Shown one piece after another: positions 52,905-61,672 of a DNA stretch of 64,000 nt. The first letter of the stretch is position 1. The number at the start of each line of letters is the position of its first letter. A program made the translations under genes and the position numbers. Below the pieces are notes generated by a model. That model saw only the letters and a program-made list of their open reading frames with translations. It was not told the DNA's origin and searched no databases. The stretch is from Pseudomonas sp. PDM14 (GTDB lineage: Bacteria; Pseudomonadota; Gammaproteobacteria; Pseudomonadales; Pseudomonadaceae). The stretch covers positions 2,170,001 to 2,234,000 of the forward strand of contig NZ_JACVAQ010000001.1 in assembly GCF_014851905.1 (NCBI RefSeq), given 5' to 3'.

Positions 52905-53498
52905 ATGGATCTTTTCGGCATCGCCGTGCTGGTGTTTCTGGTCACCGACCCTTTCGGCAATATCGCCATCTATTTGGCCGCGCTCAAGGGTGTCGCTCCC
53001 GAGCGGCGGCTGCGCGTGGCGCTGCGCGAACTGCTGTTCGCCCTGGTCCTGCTGATGCTGTTCCTCACCTTCGGCGACAAGATCCTCAGCGGCCTCGGCC
53101 TGTCGCGCGAAGCCACGGCAATCGCCGGCGGCATCATCCTCTTCGTGATTGCCATGCGCCTGATTTTCCCCCGCCCCGAAGGCGTGCTCGGCGACCTGCC
53201 CGATGGCGAGCCGATGCTGGTGCCACTGGCCACCCCGGCGGTGGCCGGGCCATCGGCGCTGGCGGTGTTGATGACGTTGCGCAACACCCACGTCGGCCCG
53301 TTGTGGGAGCTGTACCTCGCGGTGTTCCTGGCCTGGCTGGCCACCGCGCTGATTCTGCTGCAGGCCTCCTGGCTGCAGCGTTTCCTCGGCCCGCGCGGGC
53401 TGATGGCGGTGGAGCGCCTGACCGGCATGCTGCTGATCATGCTCAGCGTCGACATGCTGCTCGACAACATGCAGAGCGTGTTTCACATCGATCCGTGA
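52905..53498 (+). CDS. MarC family integral membrane protein
   Basis: A 197-residue protein with six membrane segments and MarC motifs: FLVTDPFGNIAIYLAAL near the start, GGIILFVIAMRLIFP, MLVPLATPAVAGPSALAVLM and the C-terminal MLLIMLSVDMLLDNMQ. The ATG at 52905 follows AGGAG. The family (YhgN/MarC) has no settled function. It is monocistronic by spacing. Confidence 0.9.
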   Translation: MDLFGIAVLVFLVTDPFGNIAIYLAALKGVAPERRLRVALRELLFALVLLMLFLTFGDKILSGLGLSREATAIAGGIILFVIAMRLIFPRPEGVLGDLPDGEPMLVPLATPAVAGPSALAVLMTLRNTHVGPLWELYLAVFLAWLATALILLQASWLQRFLGPRGLMAVERLTGMLLIMLSVDMLLDNMQSVFHIDP

Positions 53499-53564
53499 TC
53501 GACGGGCGCACTCAGGCAGGTAAACTGCGGGCTCGTCGCCACTACCGATAAGTCGCCCGTTCCG

Positions 53565-54344
53565 ATGAGATTTGCCTGCCTGATCCTCGCCGCGTTGCTC
53601 CTCTCCGCCTGTACGGGCGGGCCGTCGATCAACGACAGCTTCACCTCGCGCGGCCAGAGCAGCCGGGTGCAGTACATCGTCCTGCACTACACCTCCACCG
53701 ACCTGCCGCGCTCGCTGGCCCTGCTGACCCAGGGCGAGGTCAGCAGCCATTACCTGATCGCCGATGGCACGCCGACCATCTACCGCCTGGTCGACGAAAA
53801 CCGCCGGGCCTGGCACGCCGGCGACAGCCAGTGGCAGGGCCGTACCTGGTTGAACGCCAGCACCATCGGCATCGAACTGGTCAACCAGGGCTACTTCGAC
53901 GGCCCGGCCGGGCGCTACTGGCAGCCCTACGACCCGGCGCAGATCGACGCGCTGATCGTGCTGCTCAAGGATCTGGTCGAGCGCCACCAGCTGCCCATCG
54001 ACAGCATCATCGGGCACAGCGACATCGCCCCGCAGCGCAAGGTCGATCCAGGCCCGCTGTTCCCCTGGAAGCGCCTCGCCGATGCCGGGCTGATCCGCTG
54101 GCCGGACGCGGCGGCAGTGGCACGCGAGCAGGCACGCTTCGCCCTGCAGCCGCCGACGGCGCACTGGTGGCAGGTGCAACTGGCCCAACTCGGCTACCTG
54201 ACGCCACAGACCGGGCAACTCGACGAGGCCACGCGCCAGGTACTGGCGGCGTTCCAGATGAAGTACCGACCGCGCCTGTATGGTGGCGAGCCCGACGCCG
54301 AGAGCGCCGCCATCCTGCAGGTGCTCAACGCGCCGCAGACCTAG
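53565..54344 (+). CDS. ampDh2: N-acetylmuramoyl-L-alanine amidase, outer-membrane AmpDh2 type
   Basis: A 259-residue lipoprotein precursor (ILAALLLSACTGG; lipobox LSAC). The Amidase_2 domain carries zinc ligands in YIVLHYTS and IIGHSDIAPQRKVDPG (His and Asp), plus AWHAGDSQW. A C-terminal peptidoglycan-binding domain (LGYLTPQTGQLDEATRQVLAAFQ) follows. It cleaves the stem peptide from muramic acid and takes part in cell-wall recycling. P. aeruginosa ampDh2 sits beside kinB/algB as here. Confidence 0.93.
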   Translation: MRFACLILAALLLSACTGGPSINDSFTSRGQSSRVQYIVLHYTSTDLPRSLALLTQGEVSSHYLIADGTPTIYRLVDENRRAWHAGDSQWQGRTWLNASTIGIELVNQGYFDGPAGRYWQPYDPAQIDALIVLLKDLVERHQLPIDSIIGHSDIAPQRKVDPGPLFPWKRLADAGLIRWPDAAAVAREQARFALQPPTAHWWQVQLAQLGYLTPQTGQLDEATRQVLAAFQMKYRPRLYGGEPDAESAAILQVLNAPQT

Positions 54345-54435
54345 TCCGGCGGGCGTTGCACGACCGCGCGTCGGCTTGCGTGCGGCGACTCGTGGCTGGG
54401 CTATACCTCAGTGACCCCTCCGCGGAGTTCGCTGC

Positions 54436-56019
54436 ATGTCGCCGTCCCTGGCACGTCTGCGCCGTTCCCTCTACCACCCCTGGCCGATGGCCCTGCTGGC
54501 CTTCCTGCTGGCTGCCGGTCTGTTCGGTCTGGCGGCCCTGTGGATCGCCAACAGCCAGGCGCAACGTGCCGAGAGCGCGCGTTTTCGTGAGCAGGGCGAG
54601 CGCTTTCTGCAGCGTATCGAGCAGATCTTCGGCCAGCTCGACGAGGCCCTCGACCGTCTCGAACAGCAGCCGCTGCGGGGCTGCGACCTGGCCATGGTGG
54701 AGACGCTGCGGCAGATCACTTTCAGCCATCGTTTCGTCTACGAGGCCGCGTTCATCGGTGGCAACCAGCGCTGCTCATCGTCGCCGCGGCGCAGCTCGCT
54801 GGGCCCGGAGCGCCCGGCCGATATCGACGGGCCGCGCCAGCGCTACTGGCTGAACACCAGTGCGCAGCCCAATGACGACCTGGCCGCGCTGGTCATCGGC
54901 CGCGGCTATTTCCGCCTGTCCACCTCACGCGGGCACCTGGCCGACATGGTCGAGTTGCCTCCCGGCGGCAGCCTGCTGCTGGTGGTGCGGCCACTGCACA
55001 AGGCGCTGCCGATCCTCGGCCCGGCGATCAGCTGGCCGCCGGCGCAGGCGTGGCCGGAGGGCGAGTCGCTGCTGGTGGCGCCGCAGCAACTGGCCTACCG
55101 CATGCCGACGCGTACGCCGGATTTCGAGGTGGTGCTGTTCGCCGACCGCAGCGGCCTGCAGCAGCGCCTCGACGAGGCGTTGATGAACTGGCTGCCGGTG
55201 GCGTTGCTGCTGGCCTTGCTGGTGGCCCTGCTGACGTTCCATCAGGTGCGCTATCGCCAGTCGCTCAGCGGCTCGCTACCGGGTGCCCTGCGCCGCCGAG
55301 CGCTGCGGGTGCGCTTCCAGCCGATCTTCGATCTGGCCAGCCGCCGCTGCGTCGGTGCCGAGGCTCTGGTGCGCTGGCGCCGCGCCGACGGCACGTTGCT
55401 CGGCCCGGACATGTTCATCCCCATGGCAGAAAGCAGCGGACAGATCCGCGAGCTCACCGACTACGTGCTGGAGCAGGTGCTGTCCCAGCTCGGGCCGTTG
55501 CTGCGCGCCAACCCGGGCCTGTACATCTCGGTCAACCTGGCGGCCTGCGACGTGGCGGTGCCGCGTATCGACGAGCTGGCCACGCGCCTGTTGCTGCAGT
55601 ACCAGGTGGGTGCGGCGCAGATCGCCTTCGAGGTCACCGAGTCGGGGCTCACCGACATCCAGGCGGCGCAGCCGATCCTCGCGCAGCTACGGGCCCGTGG
55701 TCATCGTGTGCTGATCGACGACTTCGGCACCGGCTACTCCAGCCTGGCCTACCTGCAGAGCCTGCCGGCGGACGTGCTGAAGATCGACAAGTCCTTCGTC
55801 GATGCGCTGGGCCATGACGCGGCCAGCAGCGGGGTAGCGCCGCACATCATCCGCATGGCCAATGAACTGCAGCTCAAGGTGGTCGCCGAGGGCATCGAGC
55901 ACGAGGCGCAGGCGCTGTACCTGGCCGCGCAGGGCGCCCAGTGCGGCCAGGGCTGGCTGTTCGCCAAGCCGCTGACGGCGCGGCAGTTCCGCAAGCTGGT
56001 GGAGCTGCAGACTGCCTGA
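54436..56019 (+). CDS. CSS-motif EAL c-di-GMP phosphodiesterase
   Basis: A 527-residue protein with two membrane segments (LLAFLLAAGLFGLAALWIA and PVALLLALLVALLTFH) flanking a periplasmic CSS domain (cysteines in LRGCDLAM and NQRCSSSPRRSS). The C-terminal EAL domain keeps catalytic residues: EALVRW (about 310), NLAACDV, EVTESGL, IDDFGTGYSSL, KIDKSFV, VAEGIE and the final Q in GQGWLFAKP. CSS-type enzymes respond to the periplasmic thiol state via DsbA/B, and a dsbA gene lies 6 kb away. It should degrade c-di-GMP. Confidence 0.93.
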   Translation: MSPSLARLRRSLYHPWPMALLAFLLAAGLFGLAALWIANSQAQRAESARFREQGERFLQRIEQIFGQLDEALDRLEQQPLRGCDLAMVETLRQITFSHRFVYEAAFIGGNQRCSSSPRRSSLGPERPADIDGPRQRYWLNTSAQPNDDLAALVIGRGYFRLSTSRGHLADMVELPPGGSLLLVVRPLHKALPILGPAISWPPAQAWPEGESLLVAPQQLAYRMPTRTPDFEVVLFADRSGLQQRLDEALMNWLPVALLLALLVALLTFHQVRYRQSLSGSLPGALRRRALRVRFQPIFDLASRRCVGAEALVRWRRADGTLLGPDMFIPMAESSGQIRELTDYVLEQVLSQLGPLLRANPGLYISVNLAACDVAVPRIDELATRLLLQYQVGAAQIAFEVTESGLTDIQAAQPILAQLRARGHRVLIDDFGTGYSSLAYLQSLPADVLKIDKSFVDALGHDAASSGVAPHIIRMANELQLKVVAEGIEHEAQALYLAAQGAQCGQGWLFAKPLTARQFRKLVELQTA

Positions 56020-56037
56020 GGGGTTTCTGCGGTGCAG

Positions 56038-56066
56038 AAAAAGGCCAGCCGTTGCCGGCTGGCCTT
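56038..56066. terminator. strong hairpin terminator between convergent genes
   Basis: An 11-bp perfect stem AAGGCCAGCCG / CGGCTGGCCTT with a four-base loop. On the minus strand it ends in CCTTTTTCTG, so it is a proper terminator for the DUF3313 gene; on the plus strand it follows AAAA and helps end the EAL transcript. Confidence 0.85.
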
Positions 56067-56090
56067 GGCGCTCGCCCGGGAGGGCGGCGG

Positions 56091-56747
56091 CTAGGGCTTG
56101 AAGTTGCGTGCATCCAGCGCCCAGGTATCGAGTGCCGGCTTGAGGTCGTTCAGGGTCAGCTGCGTGTTGCTGTTTTCCAGCGCCAGACCGTGGCCCTTGC
56201 GTACCACGCGGGCCACCGCCTTGCTGGTGCGGGCATCCAGCGCCTCCAGCTCCACGTAGATCTCACTGTCCATGTCACGCGCGCCGGACGCCGTGGTGGC
56301 GGCCGCTGCGAGCAGGGCGATGGGGATCACCTCGTAGGCCTTCAGGCCCTCGGGCGAAACGTCTACGGCGCTGATCGCGCTGCGCAGCACCAGGGTGTCC
56401 TGATCCGGCTGGTCGACCACCACCATGCGCCCTTGTAGTTCACGCTGCAGGGCCTGCTGCAGATAATCGGCGATCTGCTGCAGAGTCGCTTCGCTGACCT
56501 GCGCGCTGGGTTGCGGCTTGGGGTAGAACTGCGGCTTTTCCACCATCACCGAGCGGTAGCGGCTGGGGTCGAAATCGGCGGCGACCCAGCGCAGTACCGG
56601 CGCGCCACTGGCCGAGGTGGCCGGTTGCAGTTGCGAGTAGTCACTGAGGAAGCCGGAATACTGCTCGGGCTTGGTGGTCTGGCTGGCACAACCGGCCAGC
56701 AGCACACCGGCGAGCAGGGCGAGGGGAACGATTCGGGGTGCGCTCAT
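56091..56747 (-). CDS. DUF3313 family lipoprotein
   Basis: A 218-residue precursor with signal and lipobox LAGC (LALLAGVLLAGCASQTTK). The mature part has PEQYSGFLSDYSQLQ, YRSVMVEKPQFYP, LVLRSAISAVDVSPEGLKAYEVIPIALLAAAATTASG and IYVELEALDARTSKAVARVVRKG, the pattern of DUF3313. AGGA lies 9 bases before the ATG at 56747. An outer-membrane location is expected. It lies downstream of kinB, and its role is unknown. Confidence 0.85.
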   Translation of the reverse strand: MSAPRIVPLALLAGVLLAGCASQTTKPEQYSGFLSDYSQLQPATSASGAPVLRWVAADFDPSRYRSVMVEKPQFYPKPQPSAQVSEATLQQIADYLQQALQRELQGRMVVVDQPDQDTLVLRSAISAVDVSPEGLKAYEVIPIALLAAAATTASGARDMDSEIYVELEALDARTSKAVARVVRKGHGLALENSNTQLTLNDLKPALDTWALDARNFKP

Positions 56748-56826
56748 CCATGCGATTCCTATGAGGGGAGGGGCGCTCTTGACTGTAGCTGGGGCAGGCG
56801 TTTGTGCCATGCCCCGCACAGGGGAT

Positions 56827-58602
56827 CTACAGCGGCAGGGTCATGTAGAACTGGGTGCCCTCGCCGGGCTTGGAGTTGACGCCGATGCGCCCGCCGTGGA
56901 GCAGGATGATTTCCTTGCACAGGGCCAGGCCCAGGCCGGCACCACCCTTGCGGCGGCCTACCTGAATGAACGGTTCGAAGATCCGCGCCTGCTGGTTGTA
57001 GGCGATGCCTTCGCCCTCATCGGTGACGCTGAAGATCACCCGGCCGTCCTGGCGGCGTGCCTGCAGGTGGATCTGGCTGTCGCTGTGGCTGTGACGCAGG
57101 GCGTTGCCCAGCAGGTTGTCGAGGACGCGCTCGATCTGCAGACGGTCCACGCGCACCTGCGGCAGCTCTTCATGCACCTCGACGACCAGCTCGATCTGCC
57201 GTTCCGCGGCCTGGTTGGTGAAGCGTTCCTTGGCCTGCTGCAGCAACTCGCCGATGTCGCAGAAGCCCAACTCCAGCTTCTGCAGGCCGCTCTGGTAACG
57301 GGAGAAATTCAGCAGGTCGTTGATCAGCCGCACCAGGCGGTGCATTTCCTCGTCGACGGTGCGCACCAGGTCCGCTTCGCGGGCTTCGGCGGGGAATTTC
57401 AGGCGTTCCTGGAGCAGGGCGAAGGCCATGTGCATGCCGGTGACCGGGGTGCGCAGTTCATGCGAGGCGCGCAGGACGAACTCGTTGCGCACGCGGTCGA
57501 AGGCGCGCTGCTCGGTGACGTCACGCAACACCAGCACGGCGCCGAGGATGCGCCCTTCGCTGTGGCTGACCGGGGTCATGCTGTAGGTCAGCAGGCGGGT
57601 CTCGCCCTGCGCCTCGACTTCCAGGTCGTCGATGTTGCGGTCGGCGCTTTCGCCCCGCAGCACGGCCTGCACCTGGTCGTTGAGTTCCGGGCGCTGCAGG
57701 GCCTGACCGAGGCTCATGCCGAGCTGGTCGGTGGTCCAGGCGAGCTGGCGCTGGGCCACCGGGTTGAAGTGTTCCAGCAGGCCGTCGCGGTTGAGGATCA
57801 GCAGGCCGTCGTCGATGCTGTCGAGCACTGCCTGCAGGCGGCGCTGTTCGGACAGCAGGGCCTCGACGTTGCTGCTCTTGAGCTGGCGCAATGCTTCGGC
57901 CATCAGGCCGAAACGACGGCTCAGCGCGGACAGTTCCGCCACCGGTGAAATCGGCAGGGTGACATGGAAATCGCCCTGGCCGATGCGGTCGGCGGCATGC
58001 GCCAGCGCCTCGATCGGTCGCCCAAAACGCTGGGCGATGCTGTTGGCGGTGACGAAGCCGATCAGCAGTACAGCCAGGGCGATCAGGCCGAGCAGCCAGG
58101 TGATCAGCACGGCGCGTTCGGTGGCACTGTCCTGGGCGCGCTGCACGGCACTGAGATAACGGGTCTGCACCTCGTTGATACGGTTGCGCAGGTTCTGCAG
58201 GTTGCCGCCGAACTTGTCGTTCTGCAGCAGCTCATTGCGCACCGCAAAAGGCTGCTCGAGCATGTCGGCGAACACCTGGTAAGCGCGACCGATCTCGAGT
58301 AGCGCCTTCTGATCTGCCGACTCGGTAGCGACTTCGCCAGCGGCGCGCAGCAGGCGGTTGAACTCGGCGTCCGCGTGGTCCAGCGCCTGCCTGTCGAGCG
58401 TCTCCGAGAGCACCAGCGTGACCTGACGGCCCACTTCCTGACGCAGGCCGATGGTTGCTTCGATGATCTGCAGGTTGCGGGTCATCGTCTGGCTCTGGGT
58501 CTTGGTCAGCTGCATCACGCTGAACATGCTCAGGGCCAGACCGGCCAGCGCCACCGTGATCAGCGCGCCGCTGCTGATCAGCAGGCGGTTGCGCAGTTTC
58601 AT
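56827..58602 (-). CDS. kinB: sensor histidine kinase KinB
   Basis: A 591-residue kinase close to P. aeruginosa KinB (595). Two membrane segments (LISSGALITVALAGLALSMFSVM and LITWLLGLIALAVLLIGFVTA) flank a helical periplasmic sensor of about 130 residues. Then come HAMP, PAS (about 253-365), HisKA with phospho-acceptor H381 (ASHELRTPVTGM) and HATPase (NLLGNALRHS, GGAGLGLALCKEI). KinB acts on AlgB, mainly as a phosphatase for alginate control. Its start overlaps the algB stop. Confidence 0.95.
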   Translation of the reverse strand: MKLRNRLLISSGALITVALAGLALSMFSVMQLTKTQSQTMTRNLQIIEATIGLRQEVGRQVTLVLSETLDRQALDHADAEFNRLLRAAGEVATESADQKALLEIGRAYQVFADMLEQPFAVRNELLQNDKFGGNLQNLRNRINEVQTRYLSAVQRAQDSATERAVLITWLLGLIALAVLLIGFVTANSIAQRFGRPIEALAHAADRIGQGDFHVTLPISPVAELSALSRRFGLMAEALRQLKSSNVEALLSEQRRLQAVLDSIDDGLLILNRDGLLEHFNPVAQRQLAWTTDQLGMSLGQALQRPELNDQVQAVLRGESADRNIDDLEVEAQGETRLLTYSMTPVSHSEGRILGAVLVLRDVTEQRAFDRVRNEFVLRASHELRTPVTGMHMAFALLQERLKFPAEAREADLVRTVDEEMHRLVRLINDLLNFSRYQSGLQKLELGFCDIGELLQQAKERFTNQAAERQIELVVEVHEELPQVRVDRLQIERVLDNLLGNALRHSHSDSQIHLQARRQDGRVIFSVTDEGEGIAYNQQARIFEPFIQVGRRKGGAGLGLALCKEIILLHGGRIGVNSKPGEGTQFYMTLPL

Positions 58603-59945
58603 AGGCCGAACTGCTTGCGTTTGCGGTACAGCGTCGAGGCGTCGATGCCGAGCACCTTGGAGGCCTGCTCCAGGGTTTCGCTGTTGGCCAGGACGGCCGC
58701 GATATGGGCTTTCTCCAGGGCTTCCAGGCTGAGGTCGGCGCCAACCTGCGGTGCACTGTTGGTGGTGGCTTTGCTCATCCCCAGGTGGCTGACTTGCACC
58801 TGTTCCTCGGCGCAGATGATGCTCGCGCGCTCGACCACGTTGCGCAGCTCGCGGATGTTGCCGGGCCATTGATAGTCGAGCAGTGCGTTGCGGGCTTCGT
58901 CGCTGAAGCCGCGAGCCGGGCGTGCATATTCGATGACGAAGCGGGCGAGGAAGCGCTCGGCCAGTTCGACCACGTCTTCACGGCGTTCGCGCAGGGGCGG
59001 CAGGTGCAGGGTGATGACGTTGAGGCGATACAGCAGGTCCTCGCGGAAACGCCCTTCGCGGACCATCTCATCGAGGTTGAGGTTGGTTGCGGCGAGGATG
59101 CGTACATCGGCGCGACGGGTCACCGGATCGCCAACCCGCTCGTATTCCTTGTCCTGGATGAAGCGCAGCAACTTGGGTTGCAGTGTGAGGGGAAAATCGC
59201 CGATCTCGTCGAGAAAAAGCGTGCCGCCGTCGGCCTGGTTGACCCGCCCCAGAGTGCTTTCGCTGGCGCCGGTGAAGGCGCCGCGGCTGTGGCCGAACAG
59301 CTCGCTTTCCATTAGCTCGGCGGTCAGGGATGGGCAGTTGATGGTCACGCAGGATTTCTTCGCGCGCTTGCTCCAGCCGTGGATGGCGCGGGCCAGTTCG
59401 CCCTTGCCGGTACCGGATTCGCCGAGGATGAGGATGTTGGCGTCGGTCACGGCGACCTGGCGGGCGGTTTCCAGCACCGACATCATCGCCGGGCAGTGCG
59501 AGTCGAAGCCTTCCTTGGTCTGCTTGACCTCGCCTTCGAGGGCTTCGAGGCGGGCCGCCAGCTGGCGGATCTCCAGTTGCTTGGCGGTGGCCAGGCGCAG
59601 CTGGTCGGGGCTGCAGGGTTTGACCAGATAATCGGCGGCGCCGGCCTGGATCGCGTCGACCGCGGTATCCACCGCCGAATGCGCGGTGACGATCACCACG
59701 CGCATCCATGGCGCCTGGATGCGCATCTGCGCCAGTACGTCGAGGCCATTGTCATCGCCCAGGCGCAGGTCGAGGAAGCACAGGTCGAAGACCATCCGCT
59801 GCAACAGCACGTCGGCCTGGGCCGCGCTATTGGCGCAGGACACCTGGTAGCCGGCGTCCTCCAGACAATAGCGAAAGGTGCGCAGGATCGCCGATTCGTC
59901 GTCGACCAGAAGAATGCGCCCGTGCTGTGTTTCTACTGCTTCCAT
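58599..59945 (-). CDS. algB: sigma-54-type response regulator AlgB
   Basis: A 448-residue NtrC-family activator. The receiver has phospho-acceptor D59 (FLDLRLGDDNG). The AAA+ domain has Walker A GESGTGKG (175-182), an intact GAFTGA loop (222-227) for sigma-54 contact, Walker B GGTLFLDEIGDFPL and R-fingers. The C-terminal Fis-type HTH is TLEQASKVLGIDASTLYRKRKQF. In P. aeruginosa it activates alginate and acts with KinB. Here it is divergent from a gene with a sigma-54 promoter and paired palindromes, its likely direct target. Confidence 0.96.
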   Translation of the reverse strand: MEAVETQHGRILLVDDESAILRTFRYCLEDAGYQVSCANSAAQADVLLQRMVFDLCFLDLRLGDDNGLDVLAQMRIQAPWMRVVIVTAHSAVDTAVDAIQAGAADYLVKPCSPDQLRLATAKQLEIRQLAARLEALEGEVKQTKEGFDSHCPAMMSVLETARQVAVTDANILILGESGTGKGELARAIHGWSKRAKKSCVTINCPSLTAELMESELFGHSRGAFTGASESTLGRVNQADGGTLFLDEIGDFPLTLQPKLLRFIQDKEYERVGDPVTRRADVRILAATNLNLDEMVREGRFREDLLYRLNVITLHLPPLRERREDVVELAERFLARFVIEYARPARGFSDEARNALLDYQWPGNIRELRNVVERASIICAEEQVQVSHLGMSKATTNSAPQVGADLSLEALEKAHIAAVLANSETLEQASKVLGIDASTLYRKRKQFGL

Positions 59946-59988
59946 GGAAGCCTCCCTGTCCAGATTCAGAGCTTAGTCCTGAAATCTT

Positions 59989-60034
59989 CGTGCAAGTTGC
60001 ACGGTTAGTATGGGGCGATCTTGCAAGCTGCATG
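59989..60034. promoter_or_regulatory. paired enhancer palindromes between algB and the BON gene
   Basis: CGTGCAAGTTGCACG at 59989-60003 is a perfect 7+1+7 palindrome. CTTGCAAGCTGCATG at 60020-60034 matches it at 12 of 15. Their centres are 31 bases apart, about three helical turns. The second lies 73 bases upstream of the -24 element at 60100. This is the layout of an NtrC-type activator site. AlgB may use it and may also autoregulate, since the sites lie just upstream of algB. Confidence 0.75.
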
Positions 60035-60058
60035 TTGATGGCATTTGCACATCCCATA

Positions 60059-60071
60059 CAAGCCTTTGATT
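60059..60071 (-). promoter_or_regulatory. IHF consensus site (BON promoter)
   Basis: On the minus strand AATCAAAGGCTTG is a full match to WATCAANNNNTTR. Its centre is 35 bases upstream of the -24 GG, between the activator sites and the sigma-54 element, the usual place for DNA bending. Confidence 0.7.
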
Positions 60072-60098
60072 TTATTGTGCTTATTCATTGAGAAAGGC

Positions 60099-60113
60099 TG
60101 GCATGGGCCTTGC
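60099..60113 (+). promoter_or_regulatory. sigma-54 promoter of the BON gene
   Basis: TGGCATGGGCCTTGC fits TGGCAC-N5-TTGC with GG (60100-60101) and GC (60112-60113) ten bases apart, preceded by C as in the extended consensus. Predicted start near 60125, 28 bases before the ATG at 60153. Confidence 0.85.
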
Positions 60114-60152
60114 GAAATTCCCTCCAGTATCACCGACTGGAGACCCGTGCCC

Positions 60153-60998
60153 ATGCCTTCCCTGAAAACTCTCGCCTTGGCCGTTTCGAGCGCCGCCGTA
60201 TTCGGCCTCACGCCGCTGACCATACACGCTGCCGAAGGTGCCGTGAGTCGTGAAGTGAGCGAAGCGCGGCAGGAGGGTTCGATCTGGACCGCGATGGCGC
60301 TCAATCGTCACCTCAATCCGTTCGATATCGGCGTCGACGTCGAGAACGGCACCGCGCGACTCACCGGCAAGGTCGAGACCCAGGTCGAGAAGGACCTCGC
60401 CGAGCAGGTCGCTCTGAGTATCGAGGGCGTGGACGAGGTGGACAACCAGCTGCAGCTCGACGCCGCGCTCAAGCCGCGGGAAAGCGGCAAGAAGCTCGAT
60501 TTCGCCCAGCGTTTTGATGACGCCAGCCTGACCGCCACGGTGAAATCCAAGTTGCTGTGGAACAGCAGCACCGAAGCCCTGGATATCGCGGTGAAGACCG
60601 AACATGGCGTGGTCACCCTGAGTGGCCAGGCCGGCTCGGCAGCCGCCAAGGAGCTGGCCGGGCAACTGGCGCAGAACACCAATGGCGTGCAGCGGGTGAA
60701 CAACCTGCTGAGCATCAGCAGCGCCGGCGGCACGCTGGAGCGCGCCCAGGCCGAGGCCAATGACGCCAGCGCGGCGATCAGCGACGCGTGGATCACCAGC
60801 AAGGTGAAATCCAGCCTGTTCTACAACCGCCGCCTCGATGGCCTGGATATCTCCGTGGCCACTGACGGCGGCACGGTGAGCCTCACCGGCACCGTCCCGA
60901 GCAGCACCGAGAAGCTGCTCGCCGTGGAAACCGCGCAGAACATCCGCGGCGTGCGTGAAGTGCAGGCCGACGCCCTGCGCGTGGTCGACAACAGCTGA
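60153..60998 (+). CDS. periplasmic protein with three BON domains
   Basis: A 281-residue precursor with signal peptide (LALAVSSAAVFGLTPLTIHA). Three BON repeats follow at about 45-110, 125-190 and 210-280, each with a V.N.G.v.LtG.v pattern (DVENGTARLTGKV, KTEHGVVTLSGQA, ATDGGTVSLTGTV). BON proteins (OsmY-like) bind phospholipid and support the envelope under stress. The ATG at 60153 fits the signal peptide. It is the first gene under the sigma-54 promoter divergent from algB. Confidence 0.92.
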   Translation: MPSLKTLALAVSSAAVFGLTPLTIHAAEGAVSREVSEARQEGSIWTAMALNRHLNPFDIGVDVENGTARLTGKVETQVEKDLAEQVALSIEGVDEVDNQLQLDAALKPRESGKKLDFAQRFDDASLTATVKSKLLWNSSTEALDIAVKTEHGVVTLSGQAGSAAAKELAGQLAQNTNGVQRVNNLLSISSAGGTLERAQAEANDASAAISDAWITSKVKSSLFYNRRLDGLDISVATDGGTVSLTGTVPSSTEKLLAVETAQNIRGVREVQADALRVVDNS

Positions 60999-61091
60999 GG
61001 CCGCCCGCCAGCAAATTCGTTACGCCGGGCCCGTGGCCCGGTTGCACGCCGGTCACGGCATCCGCCGGGGCCCTGTCAGAGGAGATCCACC

Positions 61092-61523
61092 ATGTCGGAC
61101 AAGACCGCTCAACTCAATGAACTGATCGAAATCACCCGCGACGGCGAACGCTTCTACGAGCACGCCCATGACGAGGTCAAGGACGTGCGCCTGCAGGCGC
61201 TGTTCCGCGACATGCTGCGGGCCAAGACCGAAGTGATCCGTGCCCTGGCTGCCAGCGTGGCGGCCAATCAGGAGCAGCCGGCCAGCGGCGGCACGGTGCT
61301 TGGCAAGTTGCGTGAGGTGTATGCCGACACCCGCGCGATGATCGCCAAGGACAAGGAAGCCACCTACGTGGCGCAGCTCGAGGAAGCCGAGGATCGCATC
61401 CTGCACGCCTTCGAGGATGCCCTGGAAAGCGCCGAGCCGGACGTGCGTCAGGTGCTGCTGCAGGAGATGCCGAAAGTGCGTGCCTGCCATGACCGCATGC
61501 GCGCCATGAAGCATTCGGCCTGA
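61092..61523 (+). CDS. PA2169 family four-helix-bundle protein (DUF2383)
   Basis: A 143-residue protein, helical throughout, with QLNELIEITRDGERFYEHAHDEV at the N-terminus and AQLEEAEDRILHAFEDAL in the second half. This is the DUF2383/PA2169 ferritin-like helical family, carrying conserved E/H residues that could bind metal (EHAHDE). GAGGAG precedes the ATG. It lies 93 bases after the BON gene, with a CCGGGCC / GGCCCGG hairpin (61025-61041) between, so partial read-through is likely. Confidence 0.88.
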   Translation: MSDKTAQLNELIEITRDGERFYEHAHDEVKDVRLQALFRDMLRAKTEVIRALAASVAANQEQPASGGTVLGKLREVYADTRAMIAKDKEATYVAQLEEAEDRILHAFEDALESAEPDVRQVLLQEMPKVRACHDRMRAMKHSA

Positions 61524-61563
61524 CCGCTGTGTGGCGGGGCATGGAGGCCCTGCCGGCTTGGCT

Positions 61564-61610
61564 CGTGCAAATCGCACGATGAATTTCCAGGCAATCGTGC
61601 AGGATGCAAC
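61564..61610. promoter_or_regulatory. second pair of enhancer palindromes
   Basis: CGTGCAAATCGCACG at 61564-61578 matches the algB-side palindrome at 13 of 15, and CGTGCAGGATGCAAC at 61596-61610 at 11 of 15. The centres are 32 bases apart. The proximal centre is 71 bases upstream of the -24 element at 61674, almost the same geometry as the pair at 59989-60034. Confidence 0.72.
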
Positions 61611-61632
61611 CGGCAAGCGTTTGAAGTGTTTT

Positions 61633-61645
61633 TAAGTTATTGATT
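61633..61645 (-). promoter_or_regulatory. IHF consensus site (small-protein operon promoter)
   Basis: On the minus strand AATCAATAACTTA is a full match to WATCAANNNNTTR. Its centre is 35 bases upstream of the -24 GG, identical to the spacing at the BON promoter. Confidence 0.7.
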
Positions 61646-61672
61646 TAAAACGATATTTATTTGAATCCCGAG

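Noticed and set aside
51255..54218. A 987-codon minus-strand frame extending upstream of the photolyase gene across marC and ampDh2
   Set aside because: Homology begins at the ATG at 52676; the upstream part is antisense to intact marC and ampDh2 and has no domain likeness.
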